DNA of 64,000 bases from Rhodobacter capsulatus. GTDB taxonomy: Bacteria; Pseudomonadota; Alphaproteobacteria; Rhodobacterales; Rhodobacteraceae. Shown piece by piece: positions 8,306 through 16,230 of this stretch (within the stretch, counting starts at the first letter, position 1; each line of letters opens with the position of its first letter). Made by a program: the position numbers and the translations under genes. Location of the stretch: positions 310,001 to 374,000 of the forward strand of contig NZ_QKZO01000001.1 of the NCBI RefSeq assembly GCF_003254295.1, written 5' to 3'. The notes under the pieces were generated by a model. The model made no database searches, was not told where the DNA came from, and worked only from the letters and a program-made list of their open reading frames with translations.

Positions 8306-9547
8306 TCAGCCCCCGGCAATCCGGCGTTTGCCCGTTTCGATCGCCTGGTCGAACAGTGCCATGTAGCGCGGCGCGACCTGGTCCAGATGATAGGCCCGGC
8401 CGCGCTTTGCCGCCGCCGCCCCCAGCCGCGCGCGCAGGGCCGGATCGCCCGCCAGCCGCTCGATTGCGGCGATCCACTGATCATCCTCGCCGTTTTCGCC
8501 CACCGGCAGAAGCACGCCGTTCACCCCGTCCTCGATCATCTCGGGGGCAAAGGTGGCGTTCGAGGCGATCACCGGCTTGCCGCGGGCGAGGATCTCCATC
8601 AGCCCCCAGTTCCCCACCCCGAAGCGCAGCGGGTACAGGAACAGATCGACCTGCGCCAAAGCCTCGACGAAGGTGTCATAGGGCAGCTTGCCCGGGAACA
8701 GGATGCGCTCGCCCCCGGCCGGATAGCTCCGCACCAGATATTCGGCGAAACTGGCGCCCTTGCCAAGGGCCTTCTCGACCCATTGCTGTTCATAGCCGTA
8801 GGTCGTGGCCTTGGGATCGCCGATCGCGGCGAAGCGCAGGCCGAGCCGATCCGCCGTGCCCTCGCGCACCAGCCGGTCGACCAGCCGCACGAAGATGTCG
8901 AAGCCCTTGCAATTCGACAGATCGCGGGCGGAAAAGCCGATGGTGAAGGGGCCCGGCGGCGCGGGCGGCAGCGGCTTGATCTCGAAGCCCTCGAACTGCA
9001 CCGCCACCCGCGGCTGCAGCTCGGCAGGCAGAAGGCTGCGCGCATAGGCCGAGGGCACGATGGTCAGATCCGATTTCAGGATCTGATGGAAGCTCAGCAT
9101 CTCCATGTTGCGATCGGAAAGCCGCTGGCTCAGATCGGGCGGATAGCGCTTGTCCCAGCCATGCGCGGCGTAGCTTGGAAACTCGATATAAGAGGCGATG
9201 GCGGCGTCGATCTCGTCATAAAGAAACAGCGGCGCCCCCCACATGCCATGGGCGAAGACCAGATCGATGCGGGTCTTGCGGCGCAGCTCGGTCAGCGCGC
9301 TCAGCACGCCGCGCGAAATCCGCGCCGAGCGTTCGGCCTTGTCGGAGTAATAATAGCCCTGCGCCCCGGTGATCGGCCCGTCGGGGGTGAAGGGCAGCAG
9401 GCGGCTGAATTTCGCGCCATGTGTTTTCACATGGCCCCTGGAGGTCAGATACCAGGTTTCGGCCAGACCGGCGGCGTGCAGATATTCGGCCAGGCCGTTG
9501 AATTGGCCCGGCGTGACGGCGGAAACAAAGACGATCACGGGTTTCAT
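8306..9547 (-). CDS. Glycosyltransferase family 4-type (GT-B) protein
   Basis: A 413-residue GT-B glycosyltransferase with an acceptor-binding N-terminal half (SAVTPGQFNGLAEYL) and a nucleotide-sugar-binding C-terminal half. GFSARDLSNCKGFDIF, LFLYPLRFGVGNWGLMEILARGKPVIAS and EDGVNGVLLP form the usual E-x7-E-like donor site of glycosyl transferases group 1. Cytoplasmic and probably acting on an exopolysaccharide, capsule or lipopolysaccharide; the donor and acceptor are not predictable. It is read alone, with repeat copy B just upstream. Confidence 0.85.
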   Translation of the reverse strand: MKPVIVFVSAVTPGQFNGLAEYLHAAGLAETWYLTSRGHVKTHGAKFSRLLPFTPDGPITGAQGYYYSDKAERSARISRGVLSALTELRRKTRIDLVFAHGMWGAPLFLYDEIDAAIASYIEFPSYAAHGWDKRYPPDLSQRLSDRNMEMLSFHQILKSDLTIVPSAYARSLLPAELQPRVAVQFEGFEIKPLPPAPPGPFTIGFSARDLSNCKGFDIFVRLVDRLVREGTADRLGLRFAAIGDPKATTYGYEQQWVEKALGKGASFAEYLVRSYPAGGERILFPGKLPYDTFVEALAQVDLFLYPLRFGVGNWGLMEILARGKPVIASNATFAPEMIEDGVNGVLLPVGENGEDDQWIAAIERLAGDPALRARLGAAAAKRGRAYHLDQVAPRYMALFDQAIETGKRRIAGG

Positions 9548-9582
9548 GGCCGCAGGTTAGGCGCGGGGAAATGGCCGTGCAA

Positions 9583-9632
9583 GCGGGGCTCTGCCCCGCA
9601 CCCCGAGGTATTTCGGGCAAGATGAAAGATCA
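9583..9632. repeat. Dispersed palindromic intergenic element, copy B
   Basis: Perfect 7-bp hairpin GCGGGGC (9583-9589) with GCCCCGC (9593-9599), followed by ACCCCGAGGTATTTCGGGCA and AGATGAAA. In reverse complement this is the CATCTTGCC-x-AAATACCTCGGGG core shared with other copies. It sits at the 3' end of the DMT transporter gene, whose stop lies inside it. Confidence 0.75.
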
Positions 9633-10517
9633 GCGTTTCAGCCGCCTTGCCCCCGCCAGAAGCGTGTAGACCCCCGAGGCGACGACAAGGGCGGCGCCCG
9701 CCAGCGTCGCGGCATCCAGACTTTCGCCGAAGACAAGAATGCCGAGGCCCAGCGCGAAGATCAGCCGGGTGTAACGGAAGGGGGTGACGACGGCGACCTC
9801 GCCCGTCCGCATCGCCTTGGTCAACGCCCAATAGGCGGTGACGCCAAAAAGCACCGCGCCAAGCACCGGCAACAGGTTTGCGGGGGCGGGCACCACCGCG
9901 CCGCCGGTGACGGCAAGGATGAGGCCGCCCGCCGGGATCAGCGCGGCAAAACCGTAAAGCCCAAGCTGGAAATTCGTCAGCACCTTGGGCGCGGCGCGGG
10001 TGGCCAGATCGCGCCCGGCAAAACCGAGAAGCCCCAGAACCGTCCAGAGCGCGGCGGGCACGAAACCGTCGAGCCCCGGGCGCAGGATCACCAGCACGCC
10101 CAGAAAGCCGATCGCCACCGCCGCCCAGCGCGCCGCCCCCACCCGTTCGCGAAAGATCAGCGCCGCCCCCGCCACGACGACAAGCGGCGTCGCCTGCAGA
10201 ATCGCCGAGGCGTTCGAAAGCGGCGTCAGCGCGATGCCGAGCGTGTAGCCCAGCCGCCCGGTGATCTCGAACCCGGCCTTGATCCCCATCAGCCGGCTGG
10301 CCACCGCCGGATGCCAGAGGCCTTGCCCCGAGGCGAGCGCCAGCGCCGCAAAGCAGATCATCCCGCCCACGCCAAAGAGCATCAGCACCTCGCCCACCGG
10401 CAGGCTTTGCGCCGCCTTCTTGACGAACATGTCTTCCAGCGCGAAGAGCGCCATGGCCAGCGTCATCAGCCCCGCGCCGCGGATGTTTTCGGCGCCCAGT
10501 TCGCTGCGGTGATCCAT
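9630..10517 (-). CDS. DMT superfamily (EamA) transporter
   Basis: A 295-residue inner-membrane protein with about ten hydrophobic helices in two EamA repeats (MTLAMALFALEDMFVKKAAQ opens the first, LLGFAGRDLATRAAP the second). Members export amino acids, nucleotides or other metabolites; this one is closest in look to the RhaT/RarD/S-adenosylmethionine-type group, but substrate is not assignable. The start at 10517 has GGGAGAGC directly upstream. The same frame stays open far upstream through the antisense of mtnP and apt, which is a GC artefact. Confidence 0.87.
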   Translation of the reverse strand: MDHRSELGAENIRGAGLMTLAMALFALEDMFVKKAAQSLPVGEVLMLFGVGGMICFAALALASGQGLWHPAVASRLMGIKAGFEITGRLGYTLGIALTPLSNASAILQATPLVVVAGAALIFRERVGAARWAAVAIGFLGVLVILRPGLDGFVPAALWTVLGLLGFAGRDLATRAAPKVLTNFQLGLYGFAALIPAGGLILAVTGGAVVPAPANLLPVLGAVLFGVTAYWALTKAMRTGEVAVVTPFRYTRLIFALGLGILVFGESLDAATLAGAALVVASGVYTLLAGARRLKR

Positions 10518-10640
10518 GCTCTCTCCCTGCCCCTGAGGTGTAAATATGACGCGGAGCGGCGGAGTTCTATGGTCTTTTCCGTTCCGCCGCGCCCGCCTAA
10601 GCTGCGCGCGGCCGCGAAGGGCCAGGGCGAGGACTTTGGA

Positions 10641-11519
10641 ATGACTGCAGACCGGATGATCGGGGTGATGGGGGGCTCGGGTGTCTATGACATCGACGGG
10701 CTCGAAGAGGCGACATGGCAACCGGTGGAGACCCCCTTTGGCGCGCCCTCGGACGAGATCCTGACCGGGCGGCTCCATGGCGTGCGGATGGCGTTTCTGC
10801 CGCGGCATGGGCGGGGGCACCGCTTCACCCCCTCGACGGTGAATTACCGCGCCAATATCGCGGCGATGAAGATGATGGGCGTGACCGATCTGGTCGCCGT
10901 CTCGGCCGTGGGCTCGCTGAAAGAGGACTATGCGCCCGGCGATTTCGTCATCATCGATCAATATATCGACCGCACCTTTGCCCGGGTGAAGAGCTTTTTC
11001 GAGACCGGGCTGGTGGGGCACGTCTCGGTCGCGCATCCGGTTTGCGGGCGGCTTTCGGCCCATTGCGCCGAGGCCGCGCGGGCGACCGGCGTGACGGTGC
11101 ACGAGGGCGGCACCTATGTCGCGATGGAGGGGCCGCAATTCTCGACGCTGGCCGAGAGCCGCCTCTACCGCAGCTGGGGCGCCGATGTGATCGGCATGAC
11201 CGGGATGCCCGAGGCGAAATTGGCCCGCGAGGCCGAACTGTGCTATGCCTGCGTCGCGATGGTGACCGATTACGATTGCTGGCACCCGGACCATGATGCG
11301 GTCGATGTGGCGCAGGTGGTGGCCACGGCGATCGCCAATGCCGGAAAGGCGCGGTCGCTGGTCGCCGCCCTGCCCGCGCTTCTCAAAGGCCCGGCCACGC
11401 CTTGCGAAAAGGGCTGCACCCATGTGCTCGATGGCGCGATCATGACCGCCCCCGCCAAACGCGACCCCGAAGTGATTGCCCGACTGATGCCCGTGATGGG
11501 CCGCGTCCTGAAAGGCTGA
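10641..11519 (+). CDS. mtnP: S-methyl-5'-thioadenosine phosphorylase
   Basis: A 292-residue trimeric purine nucleoside phosphorylase-family enzyme that cleaves methylthioadenosine with phosphate to adenine and methylthioribose-1-phosphate. Family features are IGVMGGSGVYDIDGL, LPRHGRGHRFTPSTVNYRAN, the ITVSAVGSL-like VAVSAVGSLKEDYAPGDFVI segment, and EGPQFSTLAESRLYR with MTGMPEAKLAREAE. The start at 10641 follows GGCGAGGA. Its product adenine is the substrate of Apt, encoded three bases downstream, so the two form a salvage operon. Confidence 0.95.
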   Translation: MTADRMIGVMGGSGVYDIDGLEEATWQPVETPFGAPSDEILTGRLHGVRMAFLPRHGRGHRFTPSTVNYRANIAAMKMMGVTDLVAVSAVGSLKEDYAPGDFVIIDQYIDRTFARVKSFFETGLVGHVSVAHPVCGRLSAHCAEAARATGVTVHEGGTYVAMEGPQFSTLAESRLYRSWGADVIGMTGMPEAKLAREAELCYACVAMVTDYDCWHPDHDAVDVAQVVATAIANAGKARSLVAALPALLKGPATPCEKGCTHVLDGAIMTAPAKRDPEVIARLMPVMGRVLKG

Positions 11520-11522
11520 CCG

Positions 11523-12053
11523 ATGAAGACCGTCAAGGATTACATCCGCACCATCGCCGACTTCCCGCACGAGGGGATCATGTTCCGCGATGTCACCACG
11601 CTTTTCGCGGATCCGCGCGGCTTCCGCATGGCGATCGACCAGCTTCTGCACCCTTGGGCGGGCGAGCAGATCGACAAGGTCGTCGGGCTTGAAGCGCGCG
11701 GCTTCATTCTGGGCGGCGCCATCGCGCACCAGCTTTCCAAGGGCTTCGTGCCGATCCGGAAAAAGGGCAAGCTGCCCGGGCAGACGATTTCGCAATCCTA
11801 CAAGCTCGAATATGGCGAAGCGATCATGGAGCTGCATGACGACGCGATCCAGCCGGGCGAGAAGGTGCTGGTGGTCGATGATCTGCTGGCGACGGGCGGC
11901 ACCTGCGAGGCGGCGATCAAGCTGGTCGAGCGTCTGGGCGGCGAGATTGTCGGCTGTTCCTTCATCGTCGATCTGCCGGAACTGGGCGGGCGCAACCTGC
12001 TGCGCGATCTGGGCATGCAGGTGCATGTCCTGTGCGAATTCGACGGCGCGTAA
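11523..12053 (+). CDS. apt: Adenine phosphoribosyltransferase
   Basis: Converts adenine and PRPP to AMP. The 176-residue length is typical. It shows the N-terminal [20 protein letters not shown] block of bacterial Apt, the [13 protein letters not shown] segment and the PRPP-binding loop [17 protein letters not shown] near residues 116-132. It is placed directly after mtnP with a three-base gap, so adenine released from methylthioadenosine is probably recycled here. Confidence 0.97.
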   Translation: MKTVKDYIRTIADFPHEGIMFRDVTTLFADPRGFRMAIDQLLHPWAGEQIDKVVGLEARGFILGGAIAHQLSKGFVPIRKKGKLPGQTISQSYKLEYGEAIMELHDDAIQPGEKVLVVDDLLATGGTCEAAIKLVERLGGEIVGCSFIVDLPELGGRNLLRDLGMQVHVLCEFDGA

Positions 12054-12064
12054 GGCGTTGACAA

Positions 12065-12100
12065 GCAGCCTTTCCGGGGCCTCCGCCCCGAAAAGGCTGC
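12065..12100. terminator. Bidirectional hairpin terminator between apt and the orphan gene
   Basis: A 16-bp stem (12065-12080 with 12085-12100, loop CTCC) with a single G/U-type mismatch lies between the convergent apt and 12105-12491 stops. U-tracts are short, but the position and stem strength suggest termination in both directions. Confidence 0.6.
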
Positions 12101-12104
12101 CCCC

Positions 12105-12491
12105 TCATGCTATATCGGTCGGCGTGCGCAAGGCCGCGATCAGCGCGGTCAGCTGCGCGATTTTCGGCGTCAATTCCCGCGCTGCCGTGTCGGCCGCGTC
12201 CTTTGCGGATGCGGCCAGGAGGTCTTGTTGCACCAGTTCGTCGTGCAAATACGCCTGCATGGCCGTATCTCCGACAGAGGTGAAGATCGCCAGTGTGTCC
12301 CGCATTCCCGCGGCGAATTTCGCCCCGACTTCCGCTGCGCGTTGCGCTGCGTCCAGTTCGGCCTGCCAATAATTCAGCTGCGCCTCCTGGCCCTTGATCG
12401 CGGCCTTGTCAGTCGCGGGAACGGGCGGACCGATCACGTCGATCAGCCGATAGACTTGCCCCGGGACAGACGCGTTCAGATTGGTCAGCAT
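12105..12491 (-). CDS. Hypothetical alanine-rich helical protein
   Basis: A 128-residue protein that I do not recognise. It has no signal peptide, membrane segment or cysteine. The central part (AQLNYWQAELDAAQRAAEVGAKFAAGMRD) and the C-terminal part look like long helices, compatible with coiled coil. GGAG lies ahead of the ATG (GATTGGAGAAACCAAATG), which supports a real gene. It is isolated: apt converges on it and a sparsely coding stretch lies upstream. Confidence 0.55.
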   Translation of the reverse strand: MLTNLNASVPGQVYRLIDVIGPPVPATDKAAIKGQEAQLNYWQAELDAAQRAAEVGAKFAAGMRDTLAIFTSVGDTAMQAYLHDELVQQDLLAASAKDAADTAARELTPKIAQLTALIAALRTPTDIA

Positions 12492-12623
12492 TTGGTTTCT
12501 CCAATCAACTCCCGGATGCAGTCATGCGCGAAACAAGTTTCAATCCCGTTGTTTTCTCCCGACCGGGCCCCGTTTCGTTTGTGACCACGATCCGATCCAT
12601 GCAATTGCCACGCGCACGTCGCC

Positions 12624-12755
12624 GTGTCCGCGCTGCTGCGCTTGCTGCTCGCGATGGGGCAATCCTGGACCAGTGAAGACGGGTTCCGCCGTGCCGTCTA
12701 TATCTCGGCAGGGCTGTTCATGACGCAGATGGTGTTCAAGATTGTGACCGCGTGA
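12624..12755 (+). CDS. Possible small ORF or gene remnant, 43 residues
   Basis: From a GTG at 12624 this frame encodes VSALLRLLLAMGQSW then TSEDGFRRAVYISAGLFM and a TQMVFKIVTA end. The amino-acid mix looks protein-like, but there is no convincing ribosome binding site and the frame is open upstream only to 12585. It may be the tail of a decayed gene. It is the only coding-like signal in the 12492-12907 gap. Confidence 0.25.
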   Translation: MSALLRLLLAMGQSWTSEDGFRRAVYISAGLFMTQMVFKIVTA

Positions 12756-12863
12756 GAGAAGCTCAGGGGAGTTAACAGCATTAACCTTTTGGCAACCCGA
12801 ATCGCGGTACTCAGAGCGGGCCTGATGGTTCGGCTGCTTGCAAACACGTGAACCAAAAGTGCA

Positions 12864-12889
12864 GCGCCCTGCCTACCCCGGCAGGGCGC
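12864..12889 (-). terminator. Hairpin terminator downstream of the FAD-linked oxidase gene
   Basis: Perfect 10-bp stem GCGCCCTGCC (12864-12873) with GGCAGGGCGC (12880-12889), loop TACCCC. On the minus strand it is followed by TGCACTTTTGG and on the plus strand by ATTCCTTTCC, so it could act both ways. It lies 19 bases beyond the oxidase stop. Confidence 0.65.
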
Positions 12890-12907
12890 ATTCCTTTCCG
12901 GCTCCGC

Positions 12908-14332
12908 TCAGCTTGCGGCGGGCAGGATCACCCCGGGATTGAGGATGCCGCGCGGATCCAGCGCCGTCTTGATCGCCCGCATCATCGCCATCTTCGCCGG
13001 GGCCGCGCTGCGCGCCAGCTCGCCCACCTTCAGCCGCCCGATGCCGTGTTCCGCCGAGATCGAGCCGTCAAACCGCTTGACCACCAGCCGATGCACCGCC
13101 GCCATCACCTCCGAGCGGATCGCCTCGTACTCCTCGCGCCGCCGCCCCTCGGCCGGGAAGACGTTGAAATGCAGATTGCCGTCGCCGACATGGCCGAAAC
13201 AGTTGAGCCGGAAATCGCCGATCTCGCGCAGCATCTCCGTCGCGGCGGCGATGAAGGCCGGGATGTCGGCCCCCGGCACGGCGATGTCATGGCTGGAAAT
13301 CGCGCCGATGCGGCGGTTCGCCAGCGGGATCGATTCGCGCATCTGCCATAATGCCGCCGCCTGCACCCCCGATTGCGCCACGACCGCATCGCTCACCAGA
13401 TCGCCCGCGGCCTCGTAAAGATCGGCGAAAGCCGCTTCGGCCTCCATCCCGGCGGGCAGGCCCAGCTCGATCAGCACCGACCAATCGGGATCGGCGGCAA
13501 AGGGCAGCGCCACCTCGGGGCCGACTTCGCGCAAAAACGCCAGCCCCTGCCCCGAGATCAGCTCGAAAGCCGAGACACAGCCCGCAAACCGCGCCTGCGC
13601 CAGACCCAAAAGCGCCACCGCCGCCGCGGGCGAGGGCACCGCCAGCAGCGCCACCCCCTCGACCGCGGGGGGCTCGTGCAGCCGCAGGCTGGCCGCGGTG
13701 ATGATGCCCAAAGACCCTTCCGAGCCGATGATCAGATCACGCAGGTCATAGCCGGTGTTGTCCTTGGCCAGACGCTTCAGCCCGTGCCAGATCGTGCCAT
13801 CGGCCAGCACCACCTCGAGCCCCAGACAGAGCGCCCGCGCCGTGCCATAGCGCAGCACGTTCACCCCGCCCGCATTCGTCGCGAGACAACCGCCGATCTG
13901 CGCGGAACCTTGCGACGCCAGCGTCAGCGGAAAGCGCTTGCCCACCGCCGCGGCCGCGTCCTGCACCGCCTGCAGCGTCGCCCCCGCCTCGATCACCAGC
14001 GCCTGGCCATCGACCTGCCGCACCGCCCGCATCCGCTCGAGGCTCAGAGCCACCGGCACCGGCCCCTCGGACGCCACCTGCCCGCCGACAAGCCCGGTGC
14101 CGCCGCCAAAGGGCACGACCCCCACCCGTTCGGCATGACAAAAGCCCAGAAGCGCCGAGACCTGCGCCACCGTTTCGGGCCGCGCCAGAACGCCCGCCTG
14201 GCCCCGCCAACGCCCGCGCGGCTCTTCCAGATAGCGCGGCTCGGCCGCGCCCAGCCACAGCCCAGGCACCGCCACGGCCAATCGTTTCACAAAAGCAGCA
14301 TCCGCCGGGTTCAGCACGGCTTTCCCCTTCAT
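12908..14332 (-). CDS. FAD-linked oxidase (D-lactate/glycolate/2-hydroxyacid dehydrogenase type)
   Basis: A 474-residue flavoenzyme of the VAO/PCMH superfamily. The FAD-binding half shows VVPFGGGTGLVGGQ, LASQGSAQIGGCLATNAGG and IIGSEGSLGIITA; the C-terminal substrate half carries NCFGHVGDGNLHFNVF and SAEHGIGRLK, the metal/substrate motifs of GlcD, D-lactate and D-2-hydroxyglutarate dehydrogenases. The reaction is oxidation of a D-2-hydroxyacid; which one is not decidable. Its ATG lies within a dispersed repeat (copy C), an unusual feature described separately. Confidence 0.88.
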   Translation of the reverse strand: MKGKAVLNPADAAFVKRLAVAVPGLWLGAAEPRYLEEPRGRWRGQAGVLARPETVAQVSALLGFCHAERVGVVPFGGGTGLVGGQVASEGPVPVALSLERMRAVRQVDGQALVIEAGATLQAVQDAAAAVGKRFPLTLASQGSAQIGGCLATNAGGVNVLRYGTARALCLGLEVVLADGTIWHGLKRLAKDNTGYDLRDLIIGSEGSLGIITAASLRLHEPPAVEGVALLAVPSPAAAVALLGLAQARFAGCVSAFELISGQGLAFLREVGPEVALPFAADPDWSVLIELGLPAGMEAEAAFADLYEAAGDLVSDAVVAQSGVQAAALWQMRESIPLANRRIGAISSHDIAVPGADIPAFIAAATEMLREIGDFRLNCFGHVGDGNLHFNVFPAEGRRREEYEAIRSEVMAAVHRLVVKRFDGSISAEHGIGRLKVGELARSAAPAKMAMMRAIKTALDPRGILNPGVILPAAS

Positions 14333-14381
14333 CTTGCCTCAAATACCTCGCGGGGGGTCCGGGGGGCGCGAAGCCCCCCGG
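14330..14381. repeat. Dispersed palindromic intergenic element, copy C
   Basis: Core CATCTTGCCTCAAATACCTC from 14330, then a G-run and a perfect 9-bp hairpin CCGGGGGGC (14359-14367) with GCCCCCCGG (14373-14381). The first three bases are the complement of the start codon of the oxidase gene. The element occupies the whole gap between two same-strand genes. Confidence 0.8.
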
Positions 14382-14386
14382 CTTCC

Positions 14387-14971
14387 TCAGCCGATATCGG
14401 TGCGCCCGCGCCGATCCGGGCGCAGGTTGGCGTAAAGCACATGGTTGCGCCAGCGCCCGTTGATCTGCAGATAGGCCTGCGAGACGCCCTCGTATTTGAA
14501 GCCGGATTTCTCCAGCACCCCGCGCGAGGCGGCGTTTTCCGGCAGGCAGGCGGCCTCGATCCGGCTCAGATCCATCGGCCCGAAGGCGTGATCGACCACC
14601 GCCGCGATCGCCTCGCGCATGAAACCCTGCCGGGCATGGCGCGCGCCCACCCAATAGCCCAAAGTCCCCGCCTGCGCCGGACCGCGGCGGATGTTGTCCA
14701 GCGTGATCGCCCCCAGCACCCGCCCCGTCGCCCGCTCGATCAGGAAGAACGGCAGCGCCGTGCCCGCCGCCTCGGCCCGGGCCGCCCAGTAGACCCGGTT
14801 GGCAAAGGCCTTGCGGCCCAGATGCTCGGCCGACCAGGCGGGTTCCCAGGGCGTCAGGAAATCGCGGCTTTCGGCACGCAGCGTGGCCCAGTCGCGGAAA
14901 TCGGAATGCGCAGGCAGACGCAGCGTCATCCGCTCGGTCTCGACCTGGGGTTTCCGACGCCGCAGGAACAT
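14387..14971 (-). CDS. GNAT acetyltransferase, RimJ/RimL type
   Basis: A 194-residue acetyltransferase resembling the ribosomal-protein serine/alanine acetyltransferases (RimJ). Features are TERMTLRLPAHSDFRDWATLR at the start, FFLIERATGRVLGAITLDNI, the acetyl-CoA segment GYWVGARHARQGFMREAIAAVVDHAF and the closing RIEAACLPENAASRGVLEKSGF. Its ATG shares one base with the stop of the M16 peptidase gene (TGATG), so it is translationally coupled in the thrC-M16-GNAT operon. The target is unknown. Confidence 0.88.
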   Translation of the reverse strand: MFLRRRKPQVETERMTLRLPAHSDFRDWATLRAESRDFLTPWEPAWSAEHLGRKAFANRVYWAARAEAAGTALPFFLIERATGRVLGAITLDNIRRGPAQAGTLGYWVGARHARQGFMREAIAAVVDHAFGPMDLSRIEAACLPENAASRGVLEKSGFKYEGVSQAYLQINGRWRNHVLYANLRPDRRGRTDIG

Positions 14972-16230
14972 CAGGCCGCGAGCCTCCGCCGCAGCCCCGC
15001 CAGATCGGGCGCCGCTTCGGCGGGCCCGTAAAGCGCCAGCGCCGTGCGGTCCTGCGCGATCATCCGCCCGGCATAAGAGCGCACCGCCTCGACCGTCACG
15101 CCATCGATCAGCGTCGAGACTTCCTCCAGCCCCGGCACCCGGCCCCAGATCGCCAGATTGCGCGCCATCCGCTCGGCCCGGCTGGACGGGCTTTCCAGCC
15201 CCATCAGCATCCCCGCCTTCATCTGCGCCCGCGCGCGCGCCACCTCGGCCTCGGTCATGTCCTCGGCGGCCCGTTTCAGCTCGTCGATGGTCAGACCGCA
15301 AAGATCCGCCACTTCCTCGCCCGAGGTGCCGGCATAGATCGTGATCATCCCGGTGTCGTCATAGGCCCCGGCCTGGGCAAAGATCGAATAGCACAGGCCC
15401 CGTTCCTCGCGGATCTTCTGGAACAGGCGCGAGGACATGCCGCCGCCCAGCGCCGTCGCATAGACCTGCGCGGTGTAAAGATCGGCGTCGCGATAGCCCG
15501 GCCCCTCGAAGGCCAGCGCGAAATGCACCTGTTCCAGGTCTTTCAGCTCGCGCCGCTCGTTGCCCGACCAGCGCGCCAGCTGCACCGCGGGGGCGCCGAT
15601 CGGGCGCAGATGGCCGAAAAGCCGCTCGGCCTGTTTCACGATCGCGGCGTGATCCACGGCGCCTGCCGCCGACAGGATCATCTGATCCGGCCCGTAATGC
15701 TCTGCCACGAAACGCTCGAAATCGGCGCGGCCGAAGCGCTCGATGTTCTCCGACGGCCCAAGGATCGTGCGCCCCATCGCCTGATCGGGATAGGCGGCCT
15801 CCTGCAGCCAGTCAAAGATGATGTCGTCGGGCGTATCGAGCGCCTGACCGATTTCCTGCAAGATCACATGGCGCTCGACCTCGATCTCGCGCGGATCGAA
15901 GACGGAATTCAGCACGATGTCGGAAATCACGTCGAGCGCCAGACCGACATCGGCCTTGAGCACGCGGGCGTAATAGGCCGTCGCCTCGCGCGAGGTATAG
16001 GCGTTGATATAGCCGCCCACATCCTCGATCGCCTCGGCGATCTGAAGCGCGGTGCGGGTCTTCGTGCCCTTGAAGGCCATGTGTTCCAGAAAATGCGCGA
16101 TGCCGTTCTGGTCCAGCCGTTCATGGCGGCCGCCCGCCAGAACCCAGACGCCGACCGAGGCCGAGGCAAGGCCCGGCATGCGCTCGGTGACGATGCGCAG
16201 GCCATTGGGCAGCGTGGTCAGCTCGATCAT
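14971..16230 (-). CDS. M16 family zinc peptidase (processing-peptidase-like)
   Basis: A 419-residue pitrilysin-family metalloprotease like the alphaproteobacterial relatives of the mitochondrial processing peptidase beta subunit. The inverted zinc motif HFLEH is at residues 46-50, with the downstream EIEVERHVILQEI segment giving the third ligand. GGGMSSRLFQKIREERGLCY marks the C-terminal half. The start overlaps the thrC stop (ATGA). The threonine synthase-M16 order is frequent in Rhodobacterales, although no functional link is known. Confidence 0.93.
   Translation of the reverse strand: MIELTTLPNGLRIVTERMPGLASASVGVWVLAGGRHERLDQNGIAHFLEHMAFKGTKTRTALQIAEAIEDVGGYINAYTSREATAYYARVLKADVGLALDVISDIVLNSVFDPREIEVERHVILQEIGQALDTPDDIIFDWLQEAAYPDQAMGRTILGPSENIERFGRADFERFVAEHYGPDQMILSAAGAVDHAAIVKQAERLFGHLRPIGAPAVQLARWSGNERRELKDLEQVHFALAFEGPGYRDADLYTAQVYATALGGGMSSRLFQKIREERGLCYSIFAQAGAYDDTGMITIYAGTSGEEVADLCGLTIDELKRAAEDMTEAEVARARAQMKAGMLMGLESPSSRAERMARNLAIWGRVPGLEEVSTLIDGVTVEAVRSYAGRMIAQDRTALALYGPAEAAPDLAGLRRRLAA

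Noticed and set aside
10518-12026. Upstream continuation of the DMT transporter frame, which would fuse some 500 residues to it
   Set aside because: It runs antisense through mtnP and apt; a ribosome binding site and family start lie at 10517.
12481-12723. 80-codon plus-strand frame in the orphan region
   Set aside because: It overlaps the start of the 12105-12491 gene and has no ribosome binding site; a different frame at 12624-12755 is more protein-like.
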